From: an uncultured Christensenella sp.
Lineage (GTDB): Bacteria > Bacillota > Clostridia > Christensenellales > UBA3700
DNA: 64,000 nucleotides
Assembly: GCA_910578245.1 (NCBI GenBank)
Contig: CAJTPC010000005.1
Span: 1-64,000 of the forward strand
Reading direction: 5' to 3'
Shown: piece after piece, positions 51,625 through 60,795 of the stretch
Numbering within the stretch: the first letter of the stretch is position 1
Layout of the letters: every line of letters starts with the position of its first letter
The notes under the pieces: model-generated
Database searches by the model: none
What the model was told of the DNA's origin: nothing
Seen by the model: only the letters and a program-made list of their open reading frames with translations
Made by a program: the position numbers and the translations under genes

Positions 51625-52521
51625 TTAATTCTTCAAATCTTTGATGTTGTATCCAAGTTGATTTAACAAAAAATCGCTATCCCGCCAATCTTCCTTTACT
51701 CTGACGTAAAGATTGAGAAATACTTTCGCTTCAACCATATTCTCTATATCCTGCCTTGATTGCGTCGAGATTTTCTTTATCATAGTTCCGCCCTTGCCAA
51801 TGACCATAGCCTTGTGAGACTGCTTCTCGCATACGATATCTGCGTCTATTGACACAACACCGTTATCGCCCATTTCATATTTGTTGACGACTACTCCGAT
51901 TCCGTAAGGAATTTCCTCATCGAGATTTCGCAGAGCTTTTTCCCGTATGATTTCACTCACCATAAAACGCATAGATTTGTCAGTATACATATCTTCGTCA
52001 AAGAACTTCTCTCCCTCCGGTAAAAGTTCTAAAAGTCTTGACTTGAGCATATCGACGTTTTTGCCCGTCAATGCGCTTATCGGTATAATACTGTCAATAC
52101 CTTGTATATCTTTGAGCGCTGTTATTCTCTCTAAAATTGCGCTTTGCTCCACTTCATCGCATTTATTGAGCGCAACGATAAATGGCGTGTCTTTACCTGC
52201 GTATCTTTCTATATTTTGAATGTCATACTCGTCAAGACGCTTGTCCATAGCCATTACGTATACAATAACTTCCACTCCGTCTTGTCCCGCTTCAACGCTC
52301 TTCATCATAAACTTTGACAACGCATTCTTTGCTTTGTGCATACCCGGAGTGTCAACTATGATTAGTTGATAGTCCGCGCCGCTTAATATTCCTAATATCT
52401 TATTGCGAGTTGTCTGCGGTTTCCAAGACACAATAGACACTTTCTCACCGACTATAGTGTTGGTGAGAGTGGATTTTCCTGCATTTGGTTTGCCTATTAA
52501 CGATACAAATCCCGATTTCAT
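51625..52521 (-). CDS. era: GTPase Era
   Basis: 298 residues. G1 is GKPNAGKST (near 10), G3 DTPGMH, G4 NKCD (near 125). The C-terminal KH domain has AMVIGKGGTMIKKISTQSR. Era binds the 3' end of 16S rRNA in 30S maturation. It is part of the pgpH-ybeY-era-yqzL-recO series; dgkA and cdd, present between ybeY and era in Bacillus, are absent. Confidence 0.96.
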   Translation of the reverse strand: MKSGFVSLIGKPNAGKSTLTNTIVGEKVSIVSWKPQTTRNKILGILSGADYQLIIVDTPGMHKAKNALSKFMMKSVEAGQDGVEVIVYVMAMDKRLDEYDIQNIERYAGKDTPFIVALNKCDEVEQSAILERITALKDIQGIDSIIPISALTGKNVDMLKSRLLELLPEGEKFFDEDMYTDKSMRFMVSEIIREKALRNLDEEIPYGIGVVVNKYEMGDNGVVSIDADIVCEKQSHKAMVIGKGGTMIKKISTQSRQDIENMVEAKVFLNLYVRVKEDWRDSDFLLNQLGYNIKDLKN

Positions 52522-52579
52522 ATTTTACCTAGATTATTTATACTGCTTGTTATCGAATTACTTCTAAACGATGTAGCGC

Positions 52580-53053
52580 TTATCTTTCTATCCCCAATTT
52601 GCCGAGTATCAGTTCTTCTTGCTCTCTCATCTTTTCTTTATCCAACTGCTCAATATGATCAAAACCCAATAGATGCAACAGTCCGTGCAGAACAAGATAA
52701 CAACTCTCGCGCTCATTTGAATGTCCATACTCTGCGCTCTGCTCTGCCATACGCGAATAGCAAAGCATTATTTCTCCTAACATTATCTCTCCGCTAGACG
52801 GGTCAATATCCAAAGGATAATCTTCTGCTACAAAGGGCATTTTTACCTCTAAACTCGGAAAGCTCAAGACATCAGTCACGCTATCGACGCCCCTATATTG
52901 CTTATTGACGTCTTTTATCGTATCTTCGTCCACAATAGTCAACTCTACGTTGACGTTTTCCGGTAAGTCAAAATGAGTTCTGTATTCTTCAAATACTTTT
53001 TGTATAAGCGCCGTATCAAGTCTGCTTTCTACTTCGTCGTAAATCTCCAACAT
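52580..53053 (-). CDS. ybeY: Endoribonuclease YbeY
   Basis: 157 residues with the zinc motif HGLLHLLGFDH (about 115-125) and the preceding GEIMLCYSR segment. It acts in 16S rRNA 3'-end maturation and ribosome quality control. Its ATG overlaps the pgpH stop by one base (TAATG). Confidence 0.95.
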   Translation of the reverse strand: MLEIYDEVESRLDTALIQKVFEEYRTHFDLPENVNVELTIVDEDTIKDVNKQYRGVDSVTDVLSFPSLEVKMPFVAEDYPLDIDPSSGEIMLGEIMLCYSRMAEQSAEYGHSNERESCYLVLHGLLHLLGFDHIEQLDKEKMREQEELILGKLGIER

Positions 53054-54498
53054 TATCTGCGCTCCTTGGCTTTGTCGTAGTCAATTCTCTTATGCATTGT
53101 TGCCATAGCTACTTCGCATATAGTGTCTTTGATTATAGCAAAGTCTTTTACAGACATAGTACAGTCGTCAAACTGTCCGTCTTTGAGCTTTGAATTTATT
53201 ACGTTCTCAACTATTGCTCTCATGCCTTCTTCGTCCGCAGGCGGTTTTGCTCTTGTAATAGCTTCGCACATATCGCAAATCATAACCAGCGCGCTATATT
53301 TGGTAGACGGCTTGTTGGCATTGTATCTGTACGCATAGTTACCGAGTTGTTCTTCCGTGATACTCTGCGCCTTGATATAGAAGTATGATACGGTAGCGTC
53401 TCCGTGATGCTCGTAAGCGGCTCTTATGACAGTCTCAGGCATATGGTGTTTTTTAAGTATTTCTACGCCGTCCTTAACGTGTCCGGTAATCATATTTACG
53501 CTGACTTCGGGTATTAAATCATCGTGAGGATTGCGTCCGTCTTTTTGATTTTCCGTAAAGTATTCAGGATGGTTTATCTTGCCCACGTCGTGAAAATACG
53601 CGCATGCTCTTGCCATATACGTATTGAGGTCGATTGCTATTGCGCAACTCTCTACGAGATTGGCAACGTTGACGCTGTGATTGTAAGTACCAGGGGCTTT
53701 TTCCTTAAGTTCTTTGAGAAGAGGTTGCGACGGCGAACAAACTTCTGCAAGCCTAAAGTTGGTCCATACTGCAAATATACTCTCATACAACGGCAAGAAA
53801 ACAATGAAGATTGCAACCGCCAACATACTACCGATAAGTCTGTCAAGTATTGCATTGCCAATCGTTTCTATGCTGAGTCCGTGTCCCAATATCGAATAAA
53901 GACCTGCAAGCGGGGTCGTAGCAAGCGCTATCAAAATCGTACCCCACGTCAATCTCAGACGGGAGTATTCTTTGCCCACAAGGAAGGTCATAAACAAACA
54001 CATTATCAATGATATCAATAGACCGCCTATCATATCAATGTTGTAATTCTCAATATCAAGTACGTACGTACTCGACATTACTATCGCGAGCATTACGCCT
54101 ATCGTAACGAACGTTGAGAATATGCCCAATTTCCTATTGATAAGCACAGTAACCATCATTGTGACTGAAGACGTAACTATCGCTCCAGGTGTGAAGTAAC
54201 TGTAAAGAATACACGATACCAAAACCGATATGAATATAGTCGAATAACATATCAAACACTTTTTTAACGTAGACATATATTCTTGCGTATCATCGTCTAA
54301 CTTGTCGATATAAAAATACAACGTGGCCAATATACAAAATACCATTATCGTCAATGGCAAATAAACTTTATAATTGGCAAATACCGTAATGTCTTTGGCT
54401 ATGCAGGCTACCGCGAATACCGTCATAAAGAACGATAGGACAAATATCACTGCCAAGTACGCTACGGTAATGGATTTTTTTTGCTTTTGAATTTTCAT
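53053..54498 (-). CDS. pgpH: 7TM-HD phosphodiesterase, PgpH-like, short form
   Basis: 481 residues against about 710 in Bacillus YqfF and Listeria PgpH. Seven membrane segments (about 10-250) are followed by a full HD domain: TYNHSVNVANLVE, ACAYFHDVGKINHPEYF, AAYEHHGD and ICDMCEAITR. The N-terminal external 7TMR-HDED domain of about 230 residues is missing; residues 1-30 are directly the first membrane segment. PgpH hydrolyses cyclic di-AMP. The HD core should still work, but sensing through the external domain cannot. The gene lies between phoH and ybeY as usual. Confidence 0.93.
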   Translation of the reverse strand: MKIQKQKKSITVAYLAVIFVLSFFMTVFAVACIAKDITVFANYKVYLPLTIMVFCILATLYFYIDKLDDDTQEYMSTLKKCLICYSTIFISVLVSCILYSYFTPGAIVTSSVTMMVTVLINRKLGIFSTFVTIGVMLAIVMSSTYVLDIENYNIDMIGGLLISLIMCLFMTFLVGKEYSRLRLTWGTILIALATTPLAGLYSILGHGLSIETIGNAILDRLIGSMLAVAIFIVFLPLYESIFAVWTNFRLAEVCSPSQPLLKELKEKAPGTYNHSVNVANLVESCAIAIDLNTYMARACAYFHDVGKINHPEYFTENQKDGRNPHDDLIPEVSVNMITGHVKDGVEILKKHHMPETVIRAAYEHHGDATVSYFYIKAQSITEEQLGNYAYRYNANKPSTKYSALVMICDMCEAITRAKPPADEEGMRAIVENVINSKLKDGQFDDCTMSVKDFAIIKDTICEVAMATMHKRIDYDKAKERR

Positions 54499-54538
54499 CT
54501 TACTGCCTTTTTCCTATTGATTTGATATATTGATGATT

Positions 54539-55516
54539 TTATTTATTATTGGCTTTTGCCCCATGCTCTTCGTAAGCCTTAACTATTGCTTGCACAAGGT
54601 CGTTGCGGACTATATCCTTATTCTTGAGATTGACTATGGCTATGCCGTCAATGCCTAGAAGTATACTCGATGCGTGCAACAAACCGGACGACTTGTCGGA
54701 CGGCAAATCTATTTGCGTCGCATCGCCTGTTACGACAACTCTGCTTCCCTCGCCCATTCTTGTCAAAAACATCTTCATTTGTTCTCTTGTCGTATTTTGC
54801 GCTTCATCGAGAATTATAAACGCATTTGACAAAGTTCTGCCTCGCATATACGCAAGCGGAGCAATTTCTATCACTCCCTTTTCTATAAGACGTGAATAAA
54901 CCTCCAGTCCGAACATCTCTTGCAAAGCGTCGTAGAGCGGTCGCAAATACGGATCTACTTTTGCTCCTAAATCACCCGGTAAAAAGCCAAGTTTTTCTCC
55001 TGCTTCAACCGCGGGACGGGTGAGTATAATCTTTTCCACCAATTTGTTTTTGTACATCTGCACGGCAAGCGCAACCGCAAGATACGTCTTACCCGTACCT
55101 GCAGGGCCTATTCCGAATACCACGCTATTGTTTTTTATTGCGTCAACGTACTTAGCTTGTCCGTACGTCTTACATTTAATTTGCTTGCCTCTGGCTGTAA
55201 TTGCCACAATCTTGGCAAGTTCGTCAAATCTGTCGCCGTCGTCGTTGTCTATTATCTCTAAGCAAAATCTGATAAAAGATCTATTTATCGCATTGCTCCC
55301 CGCTTTATCCAACAAAAGAGTAAGCAACTTCTCTGCTTTGTCTACAAGCGATTCTTCACCTTCAACGTTTATAGCGTTGTCAAACAAATTGATATTGACA
55401 CCGAGTTTCTTTCTCAGGTAATTAACGTTTTCATCGTGGTTGCCAAATAGCGCTATAGCGTCTTGCATATTCTCCACATCGATCTTTATCTTTTTCGTGT
55501 TACTTTCCTGCACCAA
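54539..55516 (-). CDS. phoH: PhoH-like ATPase (PhoH/YbeZ)
   Basis: 325 residues. Walker A GPAGTGKT (near 140), the ILTRPAVEAGEKLGFLPGDL segment, Walker B FIILDEAQNTT and GDATQIDLP are all present. PhoH/YbeZ is an ATPase or helicase thought to work with YbeY in RNA metabolism. The start is TTG or GTG (no ATG fits), 6-9 nt after GAGG, inside the last codons of yqfD, so the genes overlap by about 17 nt. Confidence 0.95.
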   Translation of the reverse strand: MVQESNTKKIKIDVENMQDAIALFGNHDENVNYLRKKLGVNINLFDNAINVEGEESLVDKAEKLLTLLLDKAGSNAINRSFIRFCLEIIDNDDGDRFDELAKIVAITARGKQIKCKTYGQAKYVDAIKNNSVVFGIGPAGTGKTYLAVALAVQMYKNKLVEKIILTRPAVEAGEKLGFLPGDLGAKVDPYLRPLYDALQEMFGLEVYSRLIEKGVIEIAPLAYMRGRTLSNAFIILDEAQNTTREQMKMFLTRMGEGSRVVVTGDATQIDLPSDKSSGLLHASSILLGIDGIAIVNLKNKDIVRNDLVQAIVKAYEEHGAKANNK

Positions 55517-56636
55517 TATTTTCCTCTATTATTAAGTATATATCTATTATGTGTAAATTGTCTACCTTTTTTTTATATATATAATTCTTTAGAAGTTTTC
55601 CGTCCTGCGGAATACTTTGCCACAGCTCAACATACGCCAAAGAAATTTGCTCGTCAATAGCAAGTTCATCAAGCTCTACCACCTGCTTAACGGTTTCGTA
55701 ATACGTAGTAGTGACCGCTTTAATGGGTATTGCGCTACCGAAAATTTTACTCTCTTGGGTATATTCGTACTCTTCGTACTTAACCGGTTTTTGCTTTCCT
55801 ATAGCTTTGCCAAACAAATAAATCTGCGTAGTAGAATAGCTTTTGCCTGTACGAACGCTGTCAATTACCTGCGCCGTAAGAACAAGTTGTTTGGTATAAG
55901 AAGTTTCGCCGTAGACCAATCCGTCGGCGTTGACTATAAACCTTTCGTTTTCTTCATTTTCTGGATCTTCCGGCATTGTATCCACATAGCCCGCTATCAG
56001 CACATCGCCCTTCTTGACAACGTCGCCCGCTTTAACAAGCGCTGTTCCCGAATAAACCAATACTTTAGTGATAATACAATCTCTGTCTGCGACTATCTCA
56101 TCGTAGACGTCTTGCTCTTCTTTTACGTGGACTTTTTTGACTTCGACTTTGAGTACCGCGCCGTCAAAATAACAGTTGGCAAAACCTATTTCGTCTATAT
56201 TTTTACTTATCTCATAAGAGAGCTTCGAAGTATCGATTTTATCTTTTAACATAAAGGGCTTGACTGAATTTTCTGCCAAAATGTAAGATATTTGTTCTCT
56301 CAACTCTCCGTTATCTACAATTATATCAACAGTAAAACATACTCTCGTAAGAACTGTAAGTATAGCGATTACTATTACCGCAGGTATAATCAAAGACAAG
56401 TATCTCAACGTCATCTTGCCTGCAAGGTATTTTCCGCCTCTACTTTCGATAGTATAGTCAATCGCCATTTTGTCCATAATTTCTCTTGCTTGTTTAAGAG
56501 CGCTGTCCTCTATGCGAAAAGACATTTTGTCATCAAGAGATTTTACCTTGAATATGTCGATGTTTTTTTCAGAAAACTTATTGAGCAATCTCTGTGAATT
56601 TCTTGCCTGACAAATAATATGGGTATATACTTTCAT
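55500..56636 (-). CDS. yqfD: Sporulation protein YqfD
   Basis: 378 residues. An N-terminal domain of about 90 residues, one membrane segment (about 79-99), then an external part with repeated beta structure (RDCIITKVLVYSGTALVKAGDVVKKGDVLIAG), the usual YqfD arrangement. In Bacillus it is expressed in the mother cell and needed for full sporulation. It overlaps yqfC by 4 nt and phoH by about 17 nt, so the three are one transcript. Confidence 0.88.
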   Translation of the reverse strand: MKVYTHIICQARNSQRLLNKFSEKNIDIFKVKSLDDKMSFRIEDSALKQAREIMDKMAIDYTIESRGGKYLAGKMTLRYLSLIIPAVIVIAILTVLTRVCFTVDIIVDNGELREQISYILAENSVKPFMLKDKIDTSKLSYEISKNIDEIGFANCYFDGAVLKVEVKKVHVKEEQDVYDEIVADRDCIITKVLVYSGTALVKAGDVVKKGDVLIAGYVDTMPEDPENEENERFIVNADGLVYGETSYTKQLVLTAQVIDSVRTGKSYSTTQIYLFGKAIGKQKPVKYEEYEYTQESKIFGSAIPIKAVTTTYYETVKQVVELDELAIDEQISLAYVELWQSIPQDGKLLKNYIYKKKVDNLHIIDIYLIIEENIGAGK

Positions 56637-56905
56637 TGCTTATATACCCCCTCTAGCGATACGTATACAACGTTCCCTTTGATTACCAACTCTTTGCTTT
56701 GCGAACTTGCAATAATTAAGTTATTGCCCTTAAAAATTACGCTTCCCTTTTTGAGTTTGACAACTATTTGCTCTTTGTCAAACTGCACGATACCCTTGTG
56801 ACCTTCTATCACCGCGTATCCCTTGTCAAGCGTAATTGTAAAGTTATTACCGATACCTTCTAAGTTGTTCTTTAATTTGCTTTGAATTTCTTTATTATAA
56901 CTCAT
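56633..56905 (-). CDS. yqfC: YqfC/YabP family sporulation protein
   Basis: 90 residues of the YabP fold (NFTITLDKGYAVIEGHKGIVQFDKEQIVVKLKKGSVIFKG). It pairs with yqfD as in all spore-formers with this locus. No clear ribosome binding site is seen; the sequence before the ATG is an AT-rich TATATATAGACT. Confidence 0.85.
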   Translation of the reverse strand: MSYNKEIQSKLKNNLEGIGNNFTITLDKGYAVIEGHKGIVQFDKEQIVVKLKKGSVIFKGNNLIIASSQSKELVIKGNVVYVSLEGVYKQ

Positions 56906-57003
56906 AGTCTATATATATTCAATTATATATAGATTTATTCTATAAAGACTTTCCTTTCGTATATAAGAATAACGTCACTTCAATCCGAGCGGAAAGTTAT
57001 ACT

Positions 57004-58488
57004 CTAATAAAGATCCGACACGTCAACTCCGCCAACGCTGAAATCTCCATCTTCCGGAGCATCGGGAATAAACGGCATGTCTATATCGCCCATAGGCTTC
57101 ATATCGCCATCTCCGCTTTCAGCTTTCTTAGTTGTAGGAGCGAATTTTTGGGCTATAGTAGGTCTAAATCTCATTTTGCTCTTATCCCACTCAAAATACA
57201 AATCGCATATCGAGCCGTTACGGTGCTTGGCTATCATAAGTTTGATAGCTGTATTGCCTGCGTCAACGTTAAAGTCGCCGTCGGTAAGGAATGCTACTAT
57301 ATCTGCGTCCTGCTCGATTGCTCCCGAATCTCTAAGGTCGGATAGTTTTGGCTCTTTATCATCTCTCTTCTCAATATCTCTCGACATCTGCGACAGGATA
57401 ATTACCGGAACTTTAAGTTCTTTTGCAAGTATTTTTATAAAGCGTGAAATCTTGCTTACGCTTTCCAACGTACTTCTATTTGAATCGCTTGGCGTAATAA
57501 GTTGCAAGTAGTCGATTACAACGAGGTCAAGTCTGCCCTTTTGCATCTTAAGTCTTCTGCACTTGGACATAATCTGCTCTGTGGTAATACCTGCGGTATC
57601 GTCAATGTATATATTGCTCTTTTGCAAAATATCCTGCGCTCCCCAAACTTTGTCAAGATTGTCTTGATTTTCCAAACCGCCCAAGAGGTCCCTTGAGTCA
57701 AGACCAGCGATATTGGAGATAAGTCGCATTACGAGTTCTCCCGCAGACATTTCAAGGTTGAATACGGCGACAACTTCTTCGCTGTCTTTTTTGCTTGCAA
57801 GATTGGCAACCATACTCATAACGAAAGACGTCTTACCGCAACCCGGACGAGCCGCAAGTACTATCATTTGCCCCGGTAAGAAACCGTTGGTAGCTTCGTC
57901 CAAATTTCTAAAGCCGACTTTTAATCCGCCCTCACTGCCGTTCTCTTGATACGCCTTAGATATTCTCTCCATTACTTCAACCGTAGTATTGGATACGTGC
58001 AGTAGCGATGATGAGTCTTTCTTCTCCGCCACGTTGTATATCTGCGACTCGGCGTATGCTACGACCTTTTCCGCGTCCTCTTCTACGTAACTCTTGTCAA
58101 TAACCCCGCGACACTCTCTTATAAGACGTCTGCGTAAAGAGTTCATATTTAGTATATTGACGTAATAATCTATATTTGCCGTAGACGGTATACTGTCAAC
58201 CATCTCTGCAAGCGTGGTAACTCCGCCGATTTGCGCCAGCAAACCTTCTCTGTCTAGCGAGCTTGCAAGCATAACTATATCTATAGGCTTATTTTCCCTG
58301 CTCAGTTTTTGTATCTGCTCAAAGATTATCCTGTGATTTTGCGCATAAAAATCATCGACAACCAAGTCGCTTACTATCCTTATAGCTACTTCGTTGTCGC
58401 TTATGATTGCGCCAAGTACCGCTTGCTCGGCTTCCATTGAGCAAGGCATACTCCTATTTATATTATTTTGTCTTTTTTCTTCTGCCAT
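57004..58488 (-). CDS. dnaB: Replicative DNA helicase
   Basis: 494 residues. The N-terminal DnaB domain (PCSMEAEQAVLGAII) is followed by a RecA-like ATPase with Walker A ARPGCGKTSF (near 212), Walker B LVVIDYLQLI and the HRNGS arginine-finger region. A polar acidic extension of about 45 residues follows the core. It unwinds DNA ahead of the fork. GGAGA precedes the ATG. No rplI gene is adjacent, unlike many genomes. Confidence 0.96.
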   Translation of the reverse strand: MAEEKRQNNINRSMPCSMEAEQAVLGAIISDNEVAIRIVSDLVVDDFYAQNHRIIFEQIQKLSRENKPIDIVMLASSLDREGLLAQIGGVTTLAEMVDSIPSTANIDYYVNILNMNSLRRRLIRECRGVIDKSYVEEDAEKVVAYAESQIYNVAEKKDSSSLLHVSNTTVEVMERISKAYQENGSEGGLKVGFRNLDEATNGFLPGQMIVLAARPGCGKTSFVMSMVANLASKKDSEEVVAVFNLEMSAGELVMRLISNIAGLDSRDLLGGLENQDNLDKVWGAQDILQKSNIYIDDTAGITTEQIMSKCRRLKMQKGRLDLVVIDYLQLITPSDSNRSTLESVSKISRFIKILAKELKVPVIILSQMSRDIEKRDDKEPKLSDLRDSGAIEQDADIVAFLTDGDFNVDAGNTAIKLMIAKHRNGSICDLYFEWDKSKMRFRPTIAQKFAPTTKKAESGDGDMKPMGDIDMPFIPDAPEDGDFSVGGVDVSDLY

Positions 58489-58605
58489 ATTTGTCTCCGC
58501 TTCTATAATAATATAAAAATCACAATTTAGTCAAGTATATTAAATATACGTATAAACGCTTCGGTCGAAATGACAGATTTTCAAGGAATATAAAATTATC
58601 CACAC

Positions 58606-58640
58606 GAAAGCGCGGAGATTGGTGTAATTTTCGCGCTTTC
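58606..58640 (-). terminator. Hairpin after pepF
   Basis: GAAAGCGCG/CGCGCTTTC, a perfect 9-bp stem with a 17-nt loop. On the minus strand no U-tract follows; on the plus strand TTTTCACATTTTTT does. A class A half-repeat (GTCGAAATGAC) is just outside at about 58564. Confidence 0.5.
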
Positions 58641-58643
58641 TTT

Positions 58644-60425
58644 TCACATTTTTTCCAACTCTACTATCGTATCCTTAAAAATCGCCATAGCCTGCTCATA
58701 CGGCTCGTCTGTCGTCAAATCAACGCCTGCCAACTTGAGTATTTCGACAGGCGACATACTTCCGCCTGCCTTAAGGAATTTCTTGTAATCGGATACGGCG
58801 CGCTCCCCATTTTTGAGAATATTGTCGGCAATGCAAAATGCGCTGATAAGTCCCGTAGAATATTTATAGACGTAAAAAGCATTGTAAAAATGCGGTATTC
58901 TTGCCCATTCATATTGAATCAAATCATGATTGGTTACGCCTGTGGTCACATAATACTTTCTATTGAGCTTGCGATATACTTCGCATAATTCACCGGCGCT
59001 CATCGGCTTGCCTTCTTCTGCCATTTTGTGCGCTTCATACTCAAATTCCGCAAATTGCGTCTGACGGAATACCGTCGTGCGGAACATATCCAAAAGATAT
59101 GACAAAAGATATTTCTTTTGCTCGCCCTCAGCTTTAGATAGCAAATGTCTGAGAAGCAACACTTCATTTACAGTAGACGCTACTTCTGCTACAAAAATCT
59201 TGTAGTCTGCCTTTGGATAGGCTTGATTAGCATTGGAATAATACGTGTGCATCGCGTGTCCAAGTTCATGAGCAATAGTGAATACATCGTGCGTAGTCTT
59301 TTGATAATTTAGCAATACGTACGGATGAGTTCCGTAACAGCCCCAACTGTACGCTCCGCTTCTCTTGCCTTTATTCTCATACACGTCAATCCAACCCTCG
59401 TTGAAGGCTTTCTCTAATAATCCTGCATACTCCTCGCCAAGTGGCTTTAACGCCTCTTTGACAATCTTGCAAGCCTCCTCATATTCTACTCCCAAGCTGT
59501 CCCCGCCGGTGATAGGCACGTGCAAATCATACATCTGCAAGGTCTTGTATCCAAGCGCGCGTCTGCGATAACGCAAGTATCTGTGCAACAGAGGAATATT
59601 GTCGTTGATGCAGTCCAAAAGTCTATAATAAACGTCTATGGATACGTCTTCTCCGCTAGTCGCTCTATCTAGGCAATTCTCATACTTGCGTACTTGAGAA
59701 TAAAACACGTTCTTTTTCACATTGCCGATATATATAGTAGCAATAGTATTAATCATATCTTTGTATGCGTTGAACATACTGTAAAAGGCTTTTTGCCTGT
59801 CCTTACGTTCAGGAGATTGCATAAGCGCGCCGTACAGTCCGTGAGAAAGCTCGACCTTTTCACCGCTAGACGTTGTGAAAGGAGCAAACTTGACGTCTAG
59901 ATTGTCAAACATACCAAAGGCTTCTTGGAATATGCCGCTAAACAATCCCGTCTTGGCAAGCAAGACTTCTTCCGGCGTAGACAAAGTATGCTTTTTGTTT
60001 TTAACAATAAGCTCCAACATATAGGAATAATCTTCAAAGTCTTTGTCTTTTGCAAGCTCTTGCAAAAACTCTTCGCTGTTTGCCGACAACTCAGGCGTAA
60101 TATAAGCCGACTTCTCCGATATGCCTACAAGCAAATTCTTAATTCTATCGACCATACCTACGTATTTATTGACTGAGCAATCCTCGTCTTTGCGCATCTT
60201 AGCGTAGACGTACAACTTTTCTAGAATGATGCTTAATTTATCGTCAAACCGCAAACACTTCAATATACTGTCTTTGTCATTGAGTTTGCCTTGATACTTG
60301 CCTACTTCTTTACCGAGTTCCTCGCAAGATGAATATTGGCTTTCCCACTCCTCGTCAGAAGGTATAATATCTTCCAATCTCCATTTGTACCTACTGTCAA
60401 CTCTCTCTCTTGATAATACCCGCAT
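58644..60425 (-). CDS. pepF: Oligoendopeptidase F (M3B)
   Basis: 593 residues. The zinc motif is HELGH at 386-390 (AHELGHAMHTYYSN), with the third glutamate in VAEVASTVNE 24 residues later. The GAYSWGCYGTHPYVLLNY segment is typical of PepF. It cleaves oligopeptides in the cytoplasm. GGAGG precedes the ATG. Confidence 0.95.
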   Translation of the reverse strand: MRVLSRERVDSRYKWRLEDIIPSDEEWESQYSSCEELGKEVGKYQGKLNDKDSILKCLRFDDKLSIILEKLYVYAKMRKDEDCSVNKYVGMVDRIKNLLVGISEKSAYITPELSANSEEFLQELAKDKDFEDYSYMLELIVKNKKHTLSTPEEVLLAKTGLFSGIFQEAFGMFDNLDVKFAPFTTSSGEKVELSHGLYGALMQSPERKDRQKAFYSMFNAYKDMINTIATIYIGNVKKNVFYSQVRKYENCLDRATSGEDVSIDVYYRLLDCINDNIPLLHRYLRYRRRALGYKTLQMYDLHVPITGGDSLGVEYEEACKIVKEALKPLGEEYAGLLEKAFNEGWIDVYENKGKRSGAYSWGCYGTHPYVLLNYQKTTHDVFTIAHELGHAMHTYYSNANQAYPKADYKIFVAEVASTVNEVLLLRHLLSKAEGEQKKYLLSYLLDMFRTTVFRQTQFAEFEYEAHKMAEEGKPMSAGELCEVYRKLNRKYYVTTGVTNHDLIQYEWARIPHFYNAFYVYKYSTGLISAFCIADNILKNGERAVSDYKKFLKAGGSMSPVEILKLAGVDLTTDEPYEQAMAIFKDTIVELEKM

Positions 60426-60462
60426 AAGTCCTCCGAATATAGCTAAAATCTTTTACTATTTA

Positions 60463-60490
60463 ATTATATACCTAAAATACGAGATTTCAA
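60463..60490 (-). promoter_or_regulatory. Promoter of pepF
   Basis: TTGAAA, 16 nt, TATAAT on the minus strand, about 40 nt before the gene. Confidence 0.6.
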
Positions 60491-60523
60491 AATCTTTTAC
60501 GTAAATTAGATTTAGATATTTCT

Positions 60524-60648
60524 GTCACCTTGACTGTAGCGGAGAGGTCACTATCCGTATAAAAACAAATTACCTCACACCCATTAGATGTGAGGTTTTA
60601 GTAAAATTGCAGAATTTCTCCGCGCCACTTCGATTTAATCGAAATGAC
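60524..60648. repeat. Two hairpin repeats flanking a terminator
   Basis: 60524-60549 is a class B element (GTCACCTTGA...GAGAGGTC). 60612-60648 is a class A element in inverted orientation. The PTS-gene terminator lies between them. The remainder of the 370-nt gap 60426-60795 (about 60650-60795) holds nothing I can support. Confidence 0.65.
60573..60595 (-). terminator. Hairpin downstream of the EIIC-type gene
   Basis: CCTCACA/TGTGAGG, a 7-bp stem with a 9-nt loop; UAAUUUGUUUUU follows on the minus strand. It stands about 200 nt after the gene, so the assignment is uncertain. Confidence 0.5.
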
Positions 60649-60795
60649 GGCTGAAAAGTTGTTCTCGACTGCGGTGATTAGTTCTATTTTAGCGTAGGCT
60701 AAAGCGAGACGAAGTCGTATGCGCTCTCATCGTACACGTTGACTCTTGAATCCAGACGCCTGCGTAAAAAGAGAGTTGATATACGTAACCGGTTA

